A DNA stretch of 64,000 nt from Cryptosporangium minutisporangium. GTDB taxonomy: Bacteria > Actinomycetota > Actinomycetes > Mycobacteriales > Cryptosporangiaceae. The position numbers and the translations under genes were made by a program. Positions 55,079-63,563 of the stretch are shown piece after piece; position 1 is the first letter of the stretch; each line of letters opens with the position of its first letter. The notes under the pieces were generated by a model. It was not told where the DNA came from. It saw nothing but the letters and a program-made list of their open reading frames with translations, and did not search any database. The stretch is taken from positions 10,171-74,170 of the forward strand of contig NZ_BAAAYN010000040.1 in assembly GCF_039536245.1 (NCBI RefSeq), written 5' to 3'.

Positions 55079-55103
55079 AACGACGTGGCGGCGGTGGCGC
55101 GCG

Positions 55104-56276
55104 TCAGACGGGGGCGGGGAGCGCCTCGGCGCGGCGGCGGCGCGCCCCGGCGGCGGCCAGGTGGATGCCGGCCGCGGGCAGCACGGCGAGCACGCACCCG
55201 ACCCACAGCGGCGCTCCGCCGTACCGGTCGAGCACCACACCCCCGGCCACCGGCGCGAGCGCGAACCCGAGCCCGCCGGCCAGCCCGTACATGCCTTGGT
55301 AGCGGCCCCGGGCAGCGGCCGGCGACAGACCGGCCAGCAGCGTCGCGGTGGCCGGGACCATCGCGATCTCCGCGAGCGTCCACACCACGACCGTGCCGGC
55401 GTAGCCCAGCGTGGTGTCGGCGAACGCGGTCAGCCCGAATCCGAGACCCGCGGTCGTGGCCGTCACCGCGAGCAGCCGGGACGGGTCCCGGCCGGTCAGC
55501 AGCCGCGGCGCGAACAGCTGCCCGGCGGCGATCAGCGCCGTGTTCACGGCGATGACCAGTCCGAACGAGCGGGCCGGCAGCCCGTCGTCGGCCATCGAGA
55601 GCGGCAGCGCGGTCAGGTGCTGACCGAAGATCAGCGTGATGAGGAACCCGGTCGCGCACAGGCTGAGGAACACCGGGTCGCGGGCGGGTGTCTCGCCCCG
55701 GCCGGTGGGTGCGGGCGCGGCGGGCCGGGTCTCCGGCACGGTGAGCGCCACCAGCGCGGCCCCGGCGAGGCTGGTGGCCGCGTCGACCGCGAACACCAGC
55801 CGCAGGTCGACGCCGAGCAGCAGGCCACCGCCGAGCGCGGCCGCGCCGTTGGCCAGGTTCTGCGCCCAGTACAGCAGGCTGAACGCGCGCAGCCGCCCGG
55901 ACGCGGGCACGACGTCGACGGCGACCGCGGCGAGCGCCGGCTCGTGCAGCCCGCGGGTGGCCCCGACCGCGAACGCCGCCGCGACGATCAGCGCCACCGG
56001 CCGGGACGCACCGAGCGCGGCCAGCGCCGCGGCGTTGCCCAGCAGCCCGGTGAGCAGCGTCGGACGGCGTCCCCAGCGGTCGGCGAGGTGCCCGCCGAGC
56101 AGCGCACCGGCCATCGACCCGAAGCCCGTCGCGCTCATCACCAGGCCGACCGCGGCGGGGCTGAGGTTCCGCTCGGTCGCCAGGTAGAACGCGAGCAGGA
56201 ACACCACGACCGAACCGGCCCGGTTGATCACCTGGACGGTCCAGACACTCCAGTACGGCCGCGGCAGCGGTGGCAT
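55104..56276 (-). CDS. MFS transporter
   Basis: A 390-aa major facilitator with about twelve hydrophobic segments. The loop 2-3 signature is GGHLADRWGRRPTLLTGLLG, preceded by SATGFGSMAGALLG. A C-terminal counterpart is PAAARGRYQGMYGLAGGLGF. It is probably a drug or metabolite proton antiporter of the MdtH / Bcr-like class. ATG 56276 begins directly before the first membrane helix. It is divergent from rsgA and its leader peptide. Substrate unknown. Confidence 0.9.
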   Translation of the reverse strand: MPPLPRPYWSVWTVQVINRAGSVVVFLLAFYLATERNLSPAAVGLVMSATGFGSMAGALLGGHLADRWGRRPTLLTGLLGNAAALAALGASRPVALIVAAAFAVGATRGLHEPALAAVAVDVVPASGRLRAFSLLYWAQNLANGAAALGGGLLLGVDLRLVFAVDAATSLAGAALVALTVPETRPAAPAPTGRGETPARDPVFLSLCATGFLITLIFGQHLTALPLSMADDGLPARSFGLVIAVNTALIAAGQLFAPRLLTGRDPSRLLAVTATTAGLGFGLTAFADTTLGYAGTVVVWTLAEIAMVPATATLLAGLSPAAARGRYQGMYGLAGGLGFALAPVAGGVVLDRYGGAPLWVGCVLAVLPAAGIHLAAAGARRRRAEALPAPV

Positions 56277-56382
56277 GCCCGGGAGAATCCCACCGGTTAA
56301 TTCGCGTGCGGTCCGAATTTGCACCCGGTAGCGTGCTGTCGCGCAGGAAGTTCGGACCTGGACGGGATCGGAGGTGTGGGGT

Positions 56383-56454
56383 ATGGCCGCCGCTGTGGTT
56401 GACGCTGCCCTGCGCAGCGTCCGGCCGTCCCTCGTCCTTCCGGCTGCCGACTGA
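56383..56454 (+). CDS. Putative 23-aa leader peptide upstream of rsgA
   Basis: A short frame ATG to TGA encoding 23 residues (MAAAVVDAALRSVRPSLV, then four residues before the stop), with a strong GGAGG nine bases before the ATG. It ends 56 bases before the rsgA start; between them lies CGCGTCCCCGCGGG, which can form a small hairpin. Its codon use is GC-biased like a gene. It could be a regulatory upstream ORF for rsgA. It is too short for further inference. Confidence 0.55.
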   Translation: MAAAVVDAALRSVRPSLVLPAAD

Positions 56455-56510
56455 CGATCCCGCGTCCCCGCGGGCACCTCGGCGCCACTGTCCCGTAAAG
56501 GGTTCCTGCG

Positions 56511-57557
56511 TTGTCTTCTTCTCTTGAGTTTTTCGGTTGGGATTCCACCTGGGCGGACGCGTTCGCGCCGCACGCCGCTGGTGGGCTGACTCCGGGCCGG
56601 GTCGTCCGCGTCGACCGCGGCCAGTGTGATGTGGTGACCGCGGCCTCACCGGTGGGTGCCGTGGTGCGCGCGGAGTTCACCCGGATGGACGTGTGTACCG
56701 GCGACTGGGTCGCGCTCTCCGGCCAGTACGTGCACGCGGTACTGCCGCGCCGGACCGCGCTGGTCCGCGCCGCCGCGTCCGGGCTCTCCCACGGTCAGGT
56801 GCTCGCCGCCAACGTCGACGTGGTCGCGATCGTGGTGCCGTGCACGGTCGACGTCGACCTCGGCCGCGCCGAACGTCTGCTCGCGCTGGCCTGGGAGAGC
56901 GGCGCCCGGCCCGTCGTGGTGCTCACCAAGGCCGACGCCTGCCCGGACGTCGCCCGGGTGCACGAGCAGGTCGCCGGTGTCGCGGTCGGGGCCGACGTCG
57001 TCGCGGTGAGCGCCGTGCGCGGTGACGGGCTCGACGCGCTGGACGGGGAGCTGACCGGCACCGTCGTCCTGGTCGGACAATCCGGGGTCGGCAAGTCCAC
57101 CCTGGCCACGGCGCTGACCGGGGTCGACTTGGCGGTCCAGGACGTCCGTCACGTCGACGGCAAGGGCCGGCACACCACGGTCCGCCGCGAGCTGATCCCG
57201 CTGCGCGGTGGGCGGGGCGTGCTGATCGACACCCCCGGCCTGCGCGGCGTCGGCCTGTTCGACGCCGAGGAAGGGCTGAGCCGGGCGTTCGCCGACATCG
57301 ACGCGCTCGCCGCGGACTGCCGGTTCAGCGACTGCGCGCACGGCAGCGAGCCGGGCTGCGCGGTCCGGGCCGCGATCGACGCCGGAACGCTGCCGGCCCG
57401 GCGCCTGGACAGTTACCAGAAGCTCGTCCGGGAGAACGAGTGGGCGGCGGCCCGCACCGACGCGCGGCTGCGGGCCGAGCGCCGAGCCCGGGAGCGCACG
57501 TTCCACCGCCAGATGCGGGGCCATTTCAACCGCCCGGGCCGTGGACGGACGCGTTGA
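56511..57557 (+). CDS. rsgA: Ribosome small subunit-dependent GTPase A
   Basis: A 348-aa circularly permuted GTPase that helps mature the 30S subunit. An N-terminal OB fold (about 28-85) is followed by VVVLTKADACPD (G4), VVAVSAVRGDGLDAL (G5), GQSGVGKSTL (G1), GRHTTVRRELIPLR (G2), and IDTPGLRGVGL (G3). The C-terminal zinc-knuckle is CRFSDCAHGSEPGC. The order G4-G5-G1-G2-G3 is diagnostic. The start is TTG 56511 (a further TTG is just downstream); it fits the expected OB-fold start. A possible leader peptide precedes it. Confidence 0.95.
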   Translation: MSSSLEFFGWDSTWADAFAPHAAGGLTPGRVVRVDRGQCDVVTAASPVGAVVRAEFTRMDVCTGDWVALSGQYVHAVLPRRTALVRAAASGLSHGQVLAANVDVVAIVVPCTVDVDLGRAERLLALAWESGARPVVVLTKADACPDVARVHEQVAGVAVGADVVAVSAVRGDGLDALDGELTGTVVLVGQSGVGKSTLATALTGVDLAVQDVRHVDGKGRHTTVRRELIPLRGGRGVLIDTPGLRGVGLFDAEEGLSRAFADIDALAADCRFSDCAHGSEPGCAVRAAIDAGTLPARRLDSYQKLVRENEWAAARTDARLRAERRARERTFHRQMRGHFNRPGRGRTR

Positions 57558-57721
57558 CGTGCTCTGGTTCGCGATCCGCCGGGCGGTGGCCGCGGCCGGC
57601 AACGATGCCGCCGGCCATGGAGCCGCCGACCGCCGAACCGCACACCGCGGGCCCACCCGGCGGAGCGCGGGCGACTTTTTGTCGGTGGCCGGCGGTAGCG
57701 TCCGCATGCTTCCGCGAAGCG

Positions 57722-57760
57722 GGTGCGGTGGTGCCTTCGAGGAGGAGGCACCACCGCACC
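57722..57760. terminator. Perfect 15-bp-stem hairpin upstream of the ABC exporter
   Basis: GGTGCGGTGGTGCCT pairs exactly with its complement across the loop TCGAGGAGG. It lies 165 bases after rsgA and 30 bases before the candidate MerR-type promoter of the ABC gene. Probable rsgA terminator. The preceding part of the gap (57558-57721) shows no further structure. Confidence 0.75.
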
Positions 57761-57791
57761 GACCTCCCGAAGGTTGACCTGCTGCGCTCCC

Positions 57792-57822
57792 TTGACCTGA
57801 AGGGCGCTTCAACTCCTACCGT
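57792..57822 (+). promoter_or_regulatory. MerR-type promoter of the ABC exporter
   Basis: TTGACC at 57792-57797 and TACCGT at 57817-57822 are separated by 19 bases, two longer than the normal 17. The spacer contains the inverted repeat TGAAGGGCGCTTCA (57798-57811). An over-long spacer with a central dyad is the hallmark of MerR-family activated promoters. No merR gene is in the window, so the regulator would be encoded elsewhere. Confidence 0.6.
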
Positions 57823-57867
57823 TCCGAGCACCGGGCACGTCGGCCGCGACTTCGAGGATGACAAACC

Positions 57868-59811
57868 ATGAGCATGGAGATGACGGCGTGGAACTCGCTG
57901 TACCACGCGATGCACGCGAGTGAAGATCGAAGGCCGTTCTCGCTGGCCACGCTGCGGCGCATCGGCGGGTTCGCCCGTCCGCACCGCCGGCTGCTCACGC
58001 TGTTCCTCGCGTTGTCGGTCGTCGGTGCGCTGCTGGCGGTCGCCACCCCGGTGCTGGCCGGGCGGGTCGTCGACGCGATCGTCAGCGGTGAGCAGACCGG
58101 TGTGGTCGGGCGGCTCGCGGCGCTGATCGCGGTGATCGCCGTCGCCGAGGCCGCGCTGAGCCTCGGCACCCGGTGGCTCTCGGCGAGCATCGGCGAGGGC
58201 CTCATCCTCCACCTGCGCACCGCCGTGTTCGACCACGTCCAGCGGATGCCGATCGCGTTCTTCACCCGCACCCGCACCGGTGCGCTGGTGAGCCGGCTCA
58301 ACAACGACGTCATCGGGGCGCAGCGCGCGTTCAGCGACACGCTCTCCGGCGTTGTCGGCAACCTGGTGACGCTGGTCCTGACGCTGGTCGTGATGCTCGG
58401 CATCTCTTGGCAGATCACGCTGCTGGCGCTGGTGCTGCTGCCGGTCTTCGTGCTCCCGGCGCGCCGGATGGGCCGCCGCCTGGCGCGGATGGAGCGGGAA
58501 GCCGCGAACCACAACGCGGTGATGAGCACCCAGATGACCGAGCGGTTCTCCGCGCCCGGCGCGACGCTCGTCAAGCTCTACGGCCGGCCGCACCGGGAGT
58601 CCGCCGCGTTCGCCGACCGAGCCGGGCGAGTGCGGGACATCGGCGTACGCACCGCGATGGTGCAGTCGGTGTTCATCACCGCGCTGACGCTGGTCTCCGC
58701 GCTCGCGCTCGCGGTGGTCTACGGCCTGGGCGGGTTCTACGCGCTGCGCGGACAGCTCGACCCCGGCGCGGTGGTGGCGATGGCGCTGCTGCTCACCCGC
58801 CTGTACGCCCCGCTGACCGCGCTCGCCAGTGCCCGGGTCGAGGTGATGACCGCGCTGGTCAGCTTCGAGCGGGTCTTCGAGGTGCTCGACCTGCCGCCGC
58901 TGATCACCGAGAAGCCCGGCGCGCGGCCGGTGCCCGACGGTCCGGTGTCGGTCGAGTTCGACCAGGTGCGGTTCAGCTACCCCTCGGCCGACAAGGTGTC
59001 GCTGGCGTCGCTGGAGGAGGTCGCGACGCTCGACACCCGGGGCGGCGCCGAGGTGCTGCACGACATCTCGTTCACGGTCGACGCCGGGAAGATGGTCGCG
59101 CTGGTCGGCTCCTCCGGCGCCGGGAAGTCGACGATCGCGCAGCTGATCCCGCGGCTCTACGACGTCGACAGCGGCGCGGTGCGCTTGGCGGGCGCTGACG
59201 TGCGCGACCTGACCACTGAGTCGGTGCGCGACACGCTCGGCCTGGTCACCCAGGACGGGCACCTGTTCCACGAGTCGATCCGGGAGAACCTGCTGCTGGC
59301 CCGTCCGGACGCCACCGACGCCGAGGTGTGGGACGCACTGGAGCGTGCCCGGCTGGGTGATCTGGTGGCGGCGCTGCCGGACGGACTGGAGACCGTCGTC
59401 GGGGAACGCGGCTACCGGCTCTCCGGCGGTGAGCGTCAGCGCCTCACGATCGCCAGGCTGCTGCTCGCACGGCCGCGCGTCGTCATCCTGGACGAGGCGA
59501 CCGCGCATCTGGACTCCACGTCCGAGGCGGCGGTGCAGGCGGCACTCGCGGAGGCCCTCGACGGGCGTACCGCGGTGGTGATCGCGCACCGGCTGTCCAC
59601 GGTGCGGGCCGCCGACCAGATCCTCGTGGTCGAGGCGGGCCGGATCGTCGAGCGCGGCACCCACCCCGAGCTGCTGGCTCTCGATGGTCGCTACGCCGAG
59701 CTGCACCGCACCCAGTTCGCCACCCAGGACGCCACCCCGTCCGGCGAGCAGGACACGACCGACACGGACAGCGCCGACCGCACCCCGGTCACGCCCGCCC
59801 CGGTCGGCTGA
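57868..59811 (+). CDS. ABC exporter, fused membrane and ATPase domains
   Basis: A 647-aa half-transporter of the MsbA/Sav1866 type. Six transmembrane segments (about 42-335) precede an ATPase domain with Walker A VGSSGAGKSTIAQL, the Q-loop VTQDGHLF, signature LSGGERQRLTIARLLL, Walker B VVILDEATAHLD and the switch His in IAHRLSTVRAAD. It would export drugs or lipids as a homodimer, or pair with another half-transporter. The C-terminal 30 residues are Thr/Asp-rich. GAGGATG lies before the ATG. Expression probably depends on the MerR-type promoter upstream. Confidence 0.95.
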   Translation: MSMEMTAWNSLYHAMHASEDRRPFSLATLRRIGGFARPHRRLLTLFLALSVVGALLAVATPVLAGRVVDAIVSGEQTGVVGRLAALIAVIAVAEAALSLGTRWLSASIGEGLILHLRTAVFDHVQRMPIAFFTRTRTGALVSRLNNDVIGAQRAFSDTLSGVVGNLVTLVLTLVVMLGISWQITLLALVLLPVFVLPARRMGRRLARMEREAANHNAVMSTQMTERFSAPGATLVKLYGRPHRESAAFADRAGRVRDIGVRTAMVQSVFITALTLVSALALAVVYGLGGFYALRGQLDPGAVVAMALLLTRLYAPLTALASARVEVMTALVSFERVFEVLDLPPLITEKPGARPVPDGPVSVEFDQVRFSYPSADKVSLASLEEVATLDTRGGAEVLHDISFTVDAGKMVALVGSSGAGKSTIAQLIPRLYDVDSGAVRLAGADVRDLTTESVRDTLGLVTQDGHLFHESIRENLLLARPDATDAEVWDALERARLGDLVAALPDGLETVVGERGYRLSGGERQRLTIARLLLARPRVVILDEATAHLDSTSEAAVQAALAEALDGRTAVVIAHRLSTVRAADQILVVEAGRIVERGTHPELLALDGRYAELHRTQFATQDATPSGEQDTTDTDSADRTPVTPAPVG

Positions 59812-59832
59812 CCTGCCGATCGGCCGCCCCGC

Positions 59833-59870
59833 GACCTGACTGCCCCCGGCCGGCCGGGGGCAGTCAGGTC
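59833..59870. terminator. Perfect 38-bp palindrome between convergent genes
   Basis: Arms of 19 bases (59833-59851 and 59852-59870) are exact complements with no loop bases; the centre is CCCGGCCGGCCGGG. It lies between the ends of the ABC exporter and the DUF6624 gene. As RNA it forms a very stable hairpin, so a bidirectional terminator is likely. Confidence 0.85.
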
Positions 59871-60376
59871 TGGGGCGCGTGGGCAGCGACGTGCTCGGCG
59901 AAGGACGCGAGGCCGACCTCGGCGCGGAGTTCGTCCATCCGCTCCGGGTCGGCCACCGGCCACGGCACCGGCGCCCCGTCGACCACACCGGCGATCTGCG
60001 TGCCGTAGATCTGCGGCCGGCCCTCGTTCACCCGCACCCGGTCGCGCAGCATCGCCAGGTCCCGCGGCGAGCCCTCACCCGCGGCGACCGCCTCCTCCAG
60101 CAGCGCCAGCGCCCGCCGCTGCACATCCAGCTGCCGGTCGGCGTGCATCGCGATCTTCCACGCGCAGCGTGCCGCTTCCTCCCCGACCAGCCCTGCGGTC
60201 GGCCACCCGTGCCGCGCCATGATCTCGGCGAGCCGGTCGCCGTGGGCCGCGGTCACCCGTCGCCACTCCAGCTGACGGCCGAAGCTCTCGGTGTCCAGGC
60301 CGTAGGGCGTCAGCTCCGTGTCGGCCGCGGCCATCGCGATCAACGCCGCCGCCAGTTCCCGTACCTGCTCCGCCAC
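59864..60376 (-). CDS. DUF6624-like hypothetical protein
   Basis: A 170-aa soluble helical protein. It matches the pattern of DUF6624 proteins: EWRRVTAAHGDRLAEIMARH, GWPTAGLVGEEAARCAWKIA, MHADRQLDVQRRALALLEEA, and QIYGTQIAGVVDGAPVPWPV. The function of the family is unknown. GTG 60376 is chosen because GGGAGA sits about five bases upstream; the longer frame to 60412 adds Arg-rich sequence. Its 3' end overlaps the right arm of the terminator palindrome. Confidence 0.85.
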   Translation of the reverse strand: MAEQVRELAAALIAMAAADTELTPYGLDTESFGRQLEWRRVTAAHGDRLAEIMARHGWPTAGLVGEEAARCAWKIAMHADRQLDVQRRALALLEEAVAAGEGSPRDLAMLRDRVRVNEGRPQIYGTQIAGVVDGAPVPWPVADPERMDELRAEVGLASFAEHVAAHAPQT

Positions 60377-60675
60377 GCGGTTCTCCCGTCTCCCCGTCGT
60401 TTCTCTGCGCACGGACGCCGCTGGGCGGCGGCCGCGGCGTGCGACCGCCGCCCGGCGGCGCCGCGGACACCGTAGGCAGGAGTCACGGTCCCCGGCGTCC
60501 TTCCCCGGTCCGATGACGCCGGCCTCGGCGGACGCGATACTGAGAACAGTCGCCGAGCCGCTCCCCGGCCGCTGACATCGACGAGCACATCCACCCCGGC
60601 GCTGGCGAGAATCCGGCGGCGTGCGGCGTTCCTGCCACTTCTGGCGCGTCCGTCCCGTCCCTAGCGTCGGGATCC
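60377..60675. other. 299-base intergenic region, nothing recognised
   Basis: Very GC-rich gap between the DUF6624 gene (minus) and the small membrane-protein gene (plus). A GC-rich inverted region (GGCGGCGG...CCGCCGCC, around 60424-60455) may fold but does not look like a specific signal. A possible -10-like word, TAGCGT (60663-60668), precedes the plus-strand GTG. No small ORF with a good ribosome site was seen. Confidence 0.5.
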
Positions 60676-61170
60676 GTGAATGCCGCCTTCTTCCTCAGCC
60701 TGCACGTGCTCGCTGCGATCCTCACGATCGGACCGGTCGCCGTCGCGGCCAGCATGTTCCCCCGCTACCTCCGGTCGGCCGGGAGCGATCCGCACGCCGT
60801 GACGGTCCTGCGCACCCTGCACCGGATCTGCCGCGTCTACACGGTCATCGGGCTCACCGTTCCGGCGTTCGGGCTGGCGACGGCCGTGGCGCTCGGCGTG
60901 CTCACCGACGCGTGGCTACTCACGTCGATCGCGCTGACCGCGATCGCGGCCGGCGTACTCGCGCTGGTGGTGCTGCCCGGTCAGGCCGCAGCCCTCTCCG
61001 GTTGCACCCCCGACCACGCTGCCGCCTCACTCTCCACCGGAGGTACAGCCACCCTGGCCCCGAACAGGTCCGCGGCACGGCTCGGGGCGGCGACCGGCGT
61101 CTTCAACCTGCTGTGGGCTGTCGTGGTCGTCCTGATGATCGTCCGCCCGGGCTCGACGACCGGCGTCTGA
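60676..61170 (+). CDS. Small integral membrane protein (DUF2269-like)
   Basis: A 164-aa membrane protein with four hydrophobic segments (about 4-24, 55-75, 79-104 and 137-156). The first begins FFLSLHVLAAILTIGPVAVA with a conserved-looking His, and the second runs VYTVIGLTVPAFGLATAVAL. This four-helix layout recalls DUF2269 / CopD-like proteins, which may bind heme or copper through helix His residues. GTG start. Function unknown. Confidence 0.75.
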   Translation: MNAAFFLSLHVLAAILTIGPVAVAASMFPRYLRSAGSDPHAVTVLRTLHRICRVYTVIGLTVPAFGLATAVALGVLTDAWLLTSIALTAIAAGVLALVVLPGQAAALSGCTPDHAAASLSTGGTATLAPNRSAARLGAATGVFNLLWAVVVVLMIVRPGSTTGV

Positions 61171-61194
61171 GCGGATCGGGCGGAGCGGTGTGCG

Positions 61195-62235
61195 TCACGG
61201 CCGGGTATAGGTCGCCGAAACGCACAACGCTCCGGCGGCTAGGGCTCCGGCGACCGGGGCTCCGCCGCGCGGGGCGCTGGCGATTTCGGCGCCGCGGAAG
61301 GACGCGCGGTACGCCGCGGGGCTCACCCCGACGAGACGCTTGAAGCGCTCGCGGAACGTGCTCGGCGAGGTGAACCCGGTCTGCGCGGCGATCCACTCCA
61401 CCGGATGCGCGGTCGTCTCCAGCAGGTGCTGCGCCCGCCGCAGCCGGACCCGGGTCAGCCACTGCTGCGGCGTCGTGCCGGTCTGCTCCCGGAAGCGGCG
61501 GTTGAGCGTCCGGGTGCTCAGCGCCGCGTGCCGCGCGATGCGGTCCAGCGTCAGCTCGTCCGCGAGGTTCTGCTCCATCCAGGTCAGCAGCGGCCGGAGC
61601 GAGACGCCGTCGGGGGCGGGTGGCTCGTGGGCGATGAACTGGGCCTGCCCGCCGTCGCGCTCCAGCGGCGTCACCGAGTGCCGGGCCGCGTCCGCGGCGA
61701 CCGCCGCTCCGTAGTCCCGCCGCACCAGGTGCAGGCACAGATCGAGCCCCGCCGCGGCGCCGGCCGAGGTCAGGATCTGCCCGTTGTCGACGTAGAGAAC
61801 GTGCGGGTCGACCTCGATCGCCGGGTAGCGGGCGGCCAGCTCGGCGGTGCCCAGCCAGTGGGTGGTCGCCCGCAGCCCGTTGAGCAACCCGGTGGCGGCC
61901 AGCGTGAACGCGCCCACGCACACCGATGCGATCCGGGTTCCGCGCGCGGCGGCGGCCCGGAGCGCGTCCACGACCTCGGCCGGGACCGACGCGTCGTCGT
62001 CGGCGACGCCCGGCACGATGATCGTGTCGGTCTCGGTGAGATCCGCGAGCGTCGCCAGGCCGTGCCGGACCCGGATCGTGAACGGCCCGGCGCTCACCTC
62101 GTCGGCCGGGCCGCACACCACGACGCGATAGCCGGGTGATCCGTCGGCCAGCCGGACCCAGCCGAAGACGTCGGTCGGGACGGCGAGGTCGAACGGAACG
62201 ACGTGGTCCAGCGCGATCACCGCCACCGTATGCAT
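61195..62235 (-). CDS. GlxA-family transcriptional regulator (DJ-1/PfpI + AraC)
   Basis: A 346-aa regulator. The N-terminal DJ-1/PfpI-like domain (about 1-190) has the nucleophile-elbow motif IASVCVGAFTLAATGLL with Cys near 105. The C-terminal AraC DNA-binding domain has ELTLDRIARHAALSTRTLNR and TGFTSPSTFRERFKRLVGVS. The DJ-1 domain in such proteins usually serves as a ligand sensor and not an enzyme. It is divergent from the DHFR-like gene 98 bases away, which is the obvious candidate target. Confidence 0.93.
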   Translation of the reverse strand: MHTVAVIALDHVVPFDLAVPTDVFGWVRLADGSPGYRVVVCGPADEVSAGPFTIRVRHGLATLADLTETDTIIVPGVADDDASVPAEVVDALRAAAARGTRIASVCVGAFTLAATGLLNGLRATTHWLGTAELAARYPAIEVDPHVLYVDNGQILTSAGAAAGLDLCLHLVRRDYGAAVAADAARHSVTPLERDGGQAQFIAHEPPAPDGVSLRPLLTWMEQNLADELTLDRIARHAALSTRTLNRRFREQTGTTPQQWLTRVRLRRAQHLLETTAHPVEWIAAQTGFTSPSTFRERFKRLVGVSPAAYRASFRGAEIASAPRGGAPVAGALAAGALCVSATYTRP

Positions 62236-62333
62236 GGCGAGAACCTACCTCACCGCCGGATTCCGGCCAGCCGAACGGGTCGGGCCTGTCCAACCGGGTT
62301 GCGCGGGCCCGCCGACCTCGCTACGCCTGAGCC

Positions 62334-62906
62334 ATGCCGCGAAAGCTGGTACTGAAGATGTCCATTTCGCTCGACGGCTACGTAGGGAGGAACGACGGCG
62401 ACGTCGAGTGGATCTTTCCGAGCATCGACGAGGAACTGCAGGATTGGATGGTCGATCTGCTCGGCCAGGCCGGTGCCCACCTGATGGGCCGGATCACCTA
62501 CGGCGACATGGCCGGCTACTGGCCGGACTCCGACGAGCCCTACGCCGCCCCGATGAACGACATCCCGAAGGTGGTGTTCTCCCGGACCCTGAAGGAGGGG
62601 ACGTGGCCGGAGACCACCGTGGTCCGCGGTGACCTCGCCACCGAGGTGAACCGCCTGAAGGGCGAGGACGGCGACGACCTGCTCGCGCACGGCGGCGCCG
62701 GGTTCGCCCGGGCGTTGATCCAGCGCGGTCTGGTCGACCAATACCGGCTGGTCATCCACCCGGTCGCGCTCGGCTCCGGCCTTCCGCTCTTCACCACGCC
62801 GACCGACCTCACGCTGGTCAGTTCGGAGCCGTTCCCGGGCGGGGCGATGGCCGTCACCTACGCACCGGCGAGCACGAACGTGGCCGAGGGCGGTCCCGCG
62901 CGCTAG
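62334..62906 (+). CDS. Dihydrofolate reductase-family protein
   Basis: A 190-aa RibD-C/DHFR-like protein. KLVLKMSISLDGYVGRNDGD opens the fold, followed by GAHLMGRITYGDMAGYWPDS, LAHGGAGFARALIQRGLVDQ and the closing LVIHPVALGSGLPLFTTPTD. It is the second DHFR-like gene in the window and only distantly similar to the one at 49223. It is divergent from the GlxA-like regulator, so the pair probably forms a regulator-enzyme unit. Substrate unknown. Confidence 0.9.
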   Translation: MPRKLVLKMSISLDGYVGRNDGDVEWIFPSIDEELQDWMVDLLGQAGAHLMGRITYGDMAGYWPDSDEPYAAPMNDIPKVVFSRTLKEGTWPETTVVRGDLATEVNRLKGEDGDDLLAHGGAGFARALIQRGLVDQYRLVIHPVALGSGLPLFTTPTDLTLVSSEPFPGGAMAVTYAPASTNVAEGGPAR

Positions 62907-62984
62907 GTCCGTCGGCATCCGGGCGCCGGCGGCGCTACTAGCCCCCGGTCAGCCCGGGTGTTTACACTCGTCTACGTTCAGTCC

Positions 62985-63263
62985 GTGGACGAGACCTACC
63001 GGTTCGACGAGCGTTCCTACGACGCCCTCGACGCCGCCGGAGTCGGCTGGCAGGCGGCCCTGCAGGTGCTTCGCGCACCGCGCCGGGTCCGTCAGCACGT
63101 CGGCGCGGTGCTCCGGGTAGCCGCCGCGACCCGTGACGGCCGATGGGTGGCCGTGGCGCTGGTCGAGGAGGAGCCCGACCAGTACCTAGTGGTCTCGGCC
63201 CGCGAGTTGGACGGCGACGAGGTGCGCCTGGTCGCCGGCATGCTCGGAAGGAGCGAGGAATGA
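62985..63263 (+). CDS. Putative toxin-like protein of a two-gene module
   Basis: About 92 aa, small and basic in the centre. The pattern YDALDAAGVGWQAALQVLRA, followed by VAAATRDGRWVAVALVEEEP and YLVVSARELDGDEVRLVAGM, recalls BrnT-like RelE-fold toxins (HGV...A..VL..P, then a strand ending in V-S-A-R). The match is by eye and not strong. GTG 62985 is taken as the start; an upstream start at 62958 is open. Its stop overlaps the ATG of the next gene, which encodes a ribbon-helix-helix protein. That order (toxin then antitoxin) matches brnTA. Confidence 0.55.
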   Translation: MDETYRFDERSYDALDAAGVGWQAALQVLRAPRRVRQHVGAVLRVAAATRDGRWVAVALVEEEPDQYLVVSARELDGDEVRLVAGMLGRSEE

Positions 63264-63550
63264 GCCGGGACGACGCGATGAAGGCGCTGGCCAGCGCCGA
63301 TTGGTCCGGTGCGGCGGTCGAGACGGTGGACCGCCCGTCGACCGTGGTGCACTCCACCCGGTTGCCGGCCGCGCTCTCCGAGCAGCTGGAGGCCGAGGCC
63401 GCGCGCCGCAACCTCACCCCGTCCGCGCTGATCCGTGAGTACGTCGAGGCGGGCCTGACGCAGCTCACCGCGTCCGGCGACGCGACGGTCACGGTCCGCC
63501 TGGCCGACCTGCACCGCGCGATCGACCAGATCGCCCGCAACGTGGCCTGA
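63260..63550 (+). CDS. Ribbon-helix-helix antitoxin-like protein
   Basis: A 96-aa protein with a CopG/Arc-like ribbon-helix-helix around 30-70: VVHSTRLPAALSEQLEAEAA, RRNLTPSALIREYVEAGL. This fold dimerises to bind operators. The ATG overlaps the preceding stop (ATGA) and follows GGAGCGAGG. Coupling behind a possible BrnT-like toxin gene suggests an antitoxin that neutralises it and represses the operon. The C-terminal part (LADLHRAIDQIARNVA) may contact the toxin. Confidence 0.7.
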   Translation: MSRDDAMKALASADWSGAAVETVDRPSTVVHSTRLPAALSEQLEAEAARRNLTPSALIREYVEAGLTQLTASGDATVTVRLADLHRAIDQIARNVA

Positions 63551-63563
63551 GCCCGGCGCGGCG

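Noticed and set aside
57558-57867. A coding gene in the gap before the ABC exporter
   Set aside because: Only short frames without ribosome sites are seen; the gap is better explained by a terminator hairpin and a MerR-type promoter.
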